A stretch of 64,000 bases of DNA from Candidatus Uabimicrobium amorphum (GTDB lineage Bacteria; Planctomycetota; Uabimicrobiia; Uabimicrobiales; Uabimicrobiaceae), in assembly GCF_009002475.1 (NCBI RefSeq), contig NZ_AP019860.1, positions 1,798,001 through 1,862,000 on the forward strand, given 5' to 3'. Positions 60,341 to 64,000 of the stretch are shown here, one piece after another. Each line of letters starts with the position of its first letter. Position 1 is the first letter of the stretch. A model generated the notes under the pieces. That model was given only the letters and a program-made list of their open reading frames with translations, searched no databases and was not told where the DNA came from. A program made the translations under genes and the position numbers.

Positions 60341-61486
60341 TTAAGATGTCGGATATAATGCTTTTTCGCGCTGAGGGTTAAAGGCACTCAGATCAAATGC
60401 AGGTTCTTCGTTGGCGATAAGCTGTGACATACATGTTGCACAAAGCGGGGCCACGGCAAAACCCACCTTATAATGCGCTGTAGAAATAATAACAGATTTA
60501 TTCTCGTTGATAAATCCCATCACCGGATATCTGTCTTTGATAATAGAACGAATTCCCGCCCATTTTTGGATCGCTTCAAATTTTACATTTGCCATGTACT
60601 TGTGTAAAGTATTTCGTAAATATTGTTCCCCAAAATCGTTAAATCCTTCTTCCCAAACACGCCGTTCTTGGGTGGATCCTAAAAGTAATTGATTTTGTCT
60701 TGGAACCATGTAAAGGTCGCGATGAAAGAAGACCATTGCAGGTGAATCGTAAAATTTCGGAATAGTCACCATTTGTCCTTTTACAGGAATAATATCCAGC
60801 GCATAGTTGAAATATTTTAATAGTTCTCCGCACCAAGCACCGGCCGTAATCACACAGTGCTGAGCGTAAATATTTTCATTGCGCAATGTAATCTTAATTC
60901 TTTCTCCCTGATCCTCCACACCTTCAATCTGTTCTTCACGGGTACTTAACCCTAAGTTGTCACACGTTTTGATGATGGCTTTTAGCAGAGCGCGATTATC
61001 GAGATAATATTCATTGGGAAAGTATACGGTCTTGCATGTATCCGGCAGGTAATTTTCTAAAAAAGGCGGGCGCGTCATCTCCGTGTAATCACTCGCCAGT
61101 TCTCTGTTTACTTGTGAAAATAAGATTTTGTATTCACTCTCACCTTCTGGTCTTCCAAAATCGTAAACATAGTAACACCCGCCTTTTATGAAAGGAATCT
61201 CTATCTGCGAGTTTTTACTGATAAAATCTAACCACTCTGGCATCATCTGTACGGATTGTACATACATTCTACGCAGTGGGGAAAAAAACTTTTTAACATC
61301 TCTGACAACCATAGTTCCAGCTGCGGCCCACGAAGCATTATTTTTACCAATAGAACTACGATCGATCAAGCACACAGACTTATTTCTACGCAATTCTTCC
61401 AGAGCGCAAGACAATCCAATAATTCCACCACCGATGATAAGAGTATCTACTCTACTTTCTTTCATTTGCGCTCTACTTTCTTTCAT
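60341..61486 (-). CDS. FAD-dependent amine oxidase, glycine oxidase (ThiO)-like
   Basis: The 381-residue protein has the dinucleotide fold I-I-G-G-G-I-I-G-L-S near 17-26 and the D-amino-acid-oxidase layout. It has A-A-A-G-T-M near the flavin, Y-Y-L-D-N-R in the middle, P-V-K-G-Q-M before the substrate site and G-S-T-Q-E-R. The last two blocks occur in ThiO, which makes dehydroglycine for thiamine thiazole synthesis. ThiS/ThiG genes are not in the window, so sarcosine or another amine may be the substrate. Two in-frame ATGs (61486 and 61465) arise from a 21-bp tandem duplication. The first overlaps the upstream stop as ATGA. Confidence 0.82.
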   Translation of the reverse strand: MKESRAQMKESRVDTLIIGGGIIGLSCALEELRRNKSVCLIDRSSIGKNNASWAAAGTMVVRDVKKFFSPLRRMYVQSVQMMPEWLDFISKNSQIEIPFIKGGCYYVYDFGRPEGESEYKILFSQVNRELASDYTEMTRPPFLENYLPDTCKTVYFPNEYYLDNRALLKAIIKTCDNLGLSTREEQIEGVEDQGERIKITLRNENIYAQHCVITAGAWCGELLKYFNYALDIIPVKGQMVTIPKFYDSPAMVFFHRDLYMVPRQNQLLLGSTQERRVWEEGFNDFGEQYLRNTLHKYMANVKFEAIQKWAGIRSIIKDRYPVMGFINENKSVIISTAHYKVGFAVAPLCATCMSQLIANEEPAFDLSAFNPQREKALYPTS

Positions 61487-61491
61487 TTGCG
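61450..61491. repeat. Perfect 21-bp tandem duplication at the start of the ThiO-like gene
   Basis: CTCTACTTTCTTTCATTTGCG occurs at 61450-61470 and again at 61471-61491 without a mismatch. On the minus strand each copy carries an ATG, so the gene has two identical starts seven codons apart. Confidence 0.95.
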
Positions 61492-61878
61492 CAACTCTTC
61501 AATGCGTGATTCTGCAAATTGTATCATACGTTCTCGATCATAACGATTTAATGGAATGCGACTGAAGTTATCGACAATTTCATTAACTCTATCTTCTGTT
61601 TGTGCACTTTGAACAAGACGTACAAAATTTTCAAATACCTTATCATCACCCTGTTTTTCTTCGATTTGCTTCCGTGAAGAGGTTTTTTCCCCCTCCTCTT
61701 TATCCAAGTTCTCATTTTGCTTTTTTTGTGATATCGTCTGCTCATTTTCAGAATACATTTTGTAGGTTTTCATCGCTAGAAAGAAAAATCCGACGATTAG
61801 AGTGATAAAAAAAAGGAAACACCCTGCTCCTTCAAAATATACCATGGATTTACTTTGTTTTACTTGTTCATTACTCAC
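61483..61878 (-). CDS. Small single-pass membrane protein, hypothetical
   Basis: I do not recognise this 131-residue protein. After 13 polar residues there is one membrane helix (about 14-37, F-L-F-F-I-T-L-I-V-G-F-F-F-L). A highly charged Glu/Lys/Gln segment (about 42-85) and a helical C-terminal part of 45 residues follow. It starts at GTG 61878 with AAAGGA upstream and overlaps the ThiO-like gene by 4 nt (ATGA), so the two are coupled. It is the first gene of the minus-strand unit that reaches 49726, if the 52-nt gap at 60289-60340 does not hold a promoter. Confidence 0.7.
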   Translation of the reverse strand: MSNEQVKQSKSMVYFEGAGCFLFFITLIVGFFFLAMKTYKMYSENEQTISQKKQNENLDKEEGEKTSSRKQIEEKQGDDKVFENFVRLVQSAQTEDRVNEIVDNFSRIPLNRYDRERMIQFAESRIEELRK

Positions 61879-62091
61879 GGTGGTCCTTTCACGATGAGAC
61901 TGATGTCGAGAATATTTAGTATTTCATTGCTACTATTATAACAAAACACGTTGAGAGTGCTAGGTGAAAGTAAGTACTATACGTATTTAAAATTCGTACG
62001 TGACTTATTCCGCGCAAGTGGTGATTTTCTTGCACCAAATACCATAAAAAAAGGATCAAAACCTCCTTATAAGATGCATAAAAAAAAATGC

Positions 62092-62111
62092 GTGCAATAT
62101 TTTTATTGCAC
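62092..62111. other. Small hairpin in the divergent gap 61879-62149
   Basis: GTGCAAT (62092-62098) and ATTGCAC (62105-62111) form a 7-bp stem with an A/T loop. The rest of the 271-bp divergent gap is A/T-rich, with a palindromic GTACTATACGTA...TTCGTACGT stretch at about 61974-62002. I see no gene in it. Confidence 0.4.
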
Positions 62112-62149
62112 TAATTAAGTAACAAATTACAATTTTTCTAGCACTTTGT

Positions 62150-63211
62150 ATGTCAATTCACCCATTTTATGACGCAACTACGCAAATTGGTATGTTCTTT
62201 GCTAATGTTTATGTCACCACTTGTTATATGCACAAAACACAATTCCTTGTTTATATAGAAATGGTATTGACGATGTTCTACCTACTCTTTAAAATTTTGC
62301 GTTTTATTTTTTGTTTATTGGATGTGATTATTATTACAAGTATTACCTTTGTATGTGCCCTTCTACCAAAATCTATAAACAAATATTTTATTCGTCGTTT
62401 GTTCCGCTTGGTATGTTCGAGTTTTATCCATTTGATAGGACGCAGTCCTCATATTCACGAAAAGTTTCAATCAAAATTACCTAAGCAATACATATTAATT
62501 TCTAATCATCCATCAGGTTATGACATATTATTGTTAAATGCTATATTTCCCGTATTCCCTTTAGCAAAAGACGATGTCCGAAAATGGTTTTTGTTGGGAA
62601 AAATTGCTGAATCTGCAGGAACAATTTTTGTAACACGTAGCGATAAGGGGTCCAGACAAGCTTCTAAAGAGGCATGTCGCAAAGCCACGAAACAAGGAAA
62701 GAATGTTCTCATCTATCCAGAAGGCGGATGCTTCGGAAAGCACTTACGCCCATTCAAGTATGGTGCCTTTGAAATTTCCATGGATACAAATATTCCTATT
62801 CTCCCGGTTTATTTGCAATACGAAGCAGAAAATTGTTTTGAATGGGGGGATTACGGACTTGTGAGACACTTACTAAATTTAATTAAAGCCGTCAATAAAA
62901 ATGCACACTGCTATGTGTTCAACCCCATCTATCCGGAAGGTTTTGAAAATGCACAAGAGTACGCGCAGTACGTTCAAAAACTATACACAAAATGGGAAGC
63001 GAAGTACCGTTTAGTCGATTACATACCGATTCCGCCTGTGGTAGATAAAAATTCAGCAGAAGAGAATGTCAAACAAGATGTGTTGCAAGAAAGTGAAACA
63101 AAAAGCGTTTCACAACAAGAAGTACAGGAAGATGCTACGAAAAACAAAGAGGAAGAACAGGCAAAGAGTGAAGATGAGTCTACAGAATATGCAACCGCTG
63201 TAACAGAATAG
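62150..63211 (+). CDS. PlsC-type 1-acylglycerol-3-phosphate acyltransferase family protein
   Basis: The 353-residue product has a hydrophobic N-terminal part with one or two membrane helices (about 40-70) and a lyso-phospholipid acyltransferase domain. The acyltransferase HX4D box is N-H-P-S-G-Y-D near residues 122-128, and the second block is Y-P-E-G-G-C-F-G near 191-198. A C-terminal tail of about 60 residues is acidic, rich in Glu/Gln/Lys. The enzyme family acylates glycerolipid or other lyso-lipids at the inner membrane; the exact acceptor is unclear. The start is uncertain: ATG 62150 has no ribosome site, and ATGs at 62261 or 62273 are within the hydrophobic part. It is encoded singly. 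Confidence 0.82.
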   Translation: MSIHPFYDATTQIGMFFANVYVTTCYMHKTQFLVYIEMVLTMFYLLFKILRFIFCLLDVIIITSITFVCALLPKSINKYFIRRLFRLVCSSFIHLIGRSPHIHEKFQSKLPKQYILISNHPSGYDILLLNAIFPVFPLAKDDVRKWFLLGKIAESAGTIFVTRSDKGSRQASKEACRKATKQGKNVLIYPEGGCFGKHLRPFKYGAFEISMDTNIPILPVYLQYEAENCFEWGDYGLVRHLLNLIKAVNKNAHCYVFNPIYPEGFENAQEYAQYVQKLYTKWEAKYRLVDYIPIPPVVDKNSAEENVKQDVLQESETKSVSQQEVQEDATKNKEEEQAKSEDESTEYATAVTE

Positions 63212-63235
63212 CGAACTTTGCATTGGCTCACTTTT

Positions 63236-63304
63236 CGTAATTACGTTTATGTACATAAGTGCGGTATCTCATTTACAATGTCCATAAGCGTAATTACGGT
63301 TTTT
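63236..63304. terminator. Bidirectional terminator between the acyltransferase and the metalloregulator
   Basis: CGTAATTACGTTTATG (63236-63251) and CATAAGCGTAATTACG (63283-63298) pair over 16 positions with one mismatch and are followed by a T-run (63300-63304). Each arm contains the palindrome CGTAATTACG. It ends the forward gene and lies next to the stop of the minus-strand gene. Confidence 0.7.
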
Positions 63305-63320
63305 GCAATTTACGCAAAGA

Positions 63321-63992
63321 TTACAACAGTTTTACAATCAATGTTGTTGTGATTTTTTCCCCCAAACAAATGGACTTACCATCTATTTGTAGCTGTAGGG
63401 AATTATCGTAACTTATTTTCTTTTCGATTTTTACGTTAGTTCCTAGCTCGATTCCCACATCATACAAATACTTTAATAGTGACGGCTCTTCCTCACGAAA
63501 TTGTATAATTTCAGCTTGCTGACCCTCTTTTAATTCACTTAGTCGACATTGAGGAATGCTAGCGACAGTACCATCTTTCCTCGGAATCGGACAACCATGT
63601 GGATCTTTTTCTGGGTAACCAAGGAAGGCATCTAAATATTCTTCGAGTGAATCATCCGTAACATGCTCCAACAACTCAGCATACTGATGAACGTTTTCGG
63701 AGGGTATTTTTAACGTATTTTTTAAAAATACTTCCCACAAACGATGCCTTCGTAAAAGGCTCAATGCTATTTTTTCCCCTTTTGTTGTAAGAGAAACACC
63801 TTTGTATGGCAAATGATCCGCATAGTTTTCCTTGCTCAGACGCCTTATCATATCCGAGGCGGATGCATTCGAAACTTTCATTTCTTTGGCTAAGGATGAA
63901 GTCGATACGGGTGTTTCGTCTAGCGCCAAAATATAGATTGCTTTCAAATAATCGCCGTAGGATTCTCTTATAAAAGAACTATTTTTATTCAT
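63321..63992 (-). CDS. DtxR/MntR-family metal-dependent transcriptional regulator
   Basis: The 223-residue protein has a winged helix (about 28-75, V-S-T-S-S-L-A-K-E-M-K-V-S-N-A-S-A-S-D-M). A dimer domain follows, with metal ligands His83 (R-R-H-R-L-W-E) and Glu106, Glu109, His110 in A-E-L-L-E-H. A C-terminal SH3-like FeoA-type domain spans about 148-223. The E-x2-E-H arrangement is that of MntR-type Mn sensors rather than the Cys-containing DtxR site, while the extra FeoA domain is like IdeR/DtxR. Iron or manganese homeostasis is the usual role. The start is ATG 63992, eight bases from the window end, so its promoter and operator are out of view. No transporter gene is adjacent in the visible part. 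Confidence 0.92.
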   Translation of the reverse strand: MNKNSSFIRESYGDYLKAIYILALDETPVSTSSLAKEMKVSNASASDMIRRLSKENYADHLPYKGVSLTTKGEKIALSLLRRHRLWEVFLKNTLKIPSENVHQYAELLEHVTDDSLEEYLDAFLGYPEKDPHGCPIPRKDGTVASIPQCRLSELKEGQQAEIIQFREEEPSLLKYLYDVGIELGTNVKIEKKISYDNSLQLQIDGKSICLGEKITTTLIVKLL

Positions 63993-64000
63993 TACTCTCT

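Noticed and set aside
1..64000. tRNA, rRNA, insertion sequence and CRISPR search by eye
   Set aside because: No cloverleaf with a T-loop GTTCRANNC and paired stems, no rRNA-like stretch, no transposase-like protein and no repeat-spacer array was seen. A covariance-model scan would be needed to exclude small RNAs.

Overview
The window is a gene-dense, AT-rich stretch of bacterial chromosome with 42 protein-coding genes and no recognisable rRNA, tRNA, CRISPR array or transposase. Gene content suggests a Planctomycetota-type bacterium, possibly of the low-GC Uabimicrobium kind. The signs are many Ser/Thr protein kinases with sensor tails (PQQ propeller, helical repeats), several FHA proteins, a large HEAT-repeat protein, a pseudopilin with an extended C-terminal domain, a head-to-tail duplicated UvrA and a NACHT-WD40 giant protein. 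The taxonomic call is inference from content, not from a marker gene.

Layout. 1-387: end of a DUF11-like surface protein, followed by a terminator. 608-8110: a three-gene set of dynamin-like GTPase, a very large Hsp70/actin-type ATPase and an unrecognised acidic/helical protein, reminiscent of the SrfB/SrfC pairing of other bacteria. 8130-10216: a coupled run of GnnA-like oxidoreductase, PyrR and low-molecular-weight protein tyrosine phosphatase. 10371-12187 (minus): a cytoplasmic-type subtilisin and a membrane-anchored bacterial PH-domain protein. 12655-19128: a 1770-residue tandem UvrA and a zinc-ribbon Ser/Thr kinase. 19149-19627: non-coding tandem and inverted repeats.

32769-19623 (minus): one compact 13-kb seven-gene unit of three large transmembrane kinases, a metallophosphoesterase, and a MoxR ATPase, VWA protein and XdhC-like protein. 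The last three look like the CoxD-CoxE-CoxF maturation set, but no molybdenum hydroxylase is present here. 33177-38969: lipoprotein beta-helix, diheme cytochrome lipoprotein, exported HEAT-repeat protein and a NUDIX hydrolase. 45523-39054 (minus): UvrD/PcrA helicase, FHA protein, rhomboid protease and 2-oxoglutarate dehydrogenase E1. 48858-46472 (minus): acidic-tailed lipoprotein, NtrC-type regulator and FHA protein. 49583-48927 (minus): pseudopilin. 61878-49726 (minus): small membrane protein, ThiO-like oxidase, double-FHA membrane protein, PilM-PilN fusion, two LPS-kinase-like proteins, cobalamin adenosyltransferase, stand-alone NFACT-R protein and DUF4062-NACHT-WD40 protein. 62150-63992: a PlsC-type acyltransferase and a convergent DtxR/MntR-type metalloregulator.

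Common threads are phospho-signalling (four Hanks-type kinases, three FHA proteins with four FHA domains) and extensive translational coupling through 1-8 nt gene overlaps. Many starts were moved from the longest possible reading frame to internal codons with a Shine-Dalgarno match, and this is stated per gene. The strongest candidates for undescribed biology are the dynamin/actin-like operon, the kinase plus Cox-maturation unit, the T-x-x-E/D repeat array in front of a kinase, and the DUF4062-NACHT-WD40 protein in its operon.
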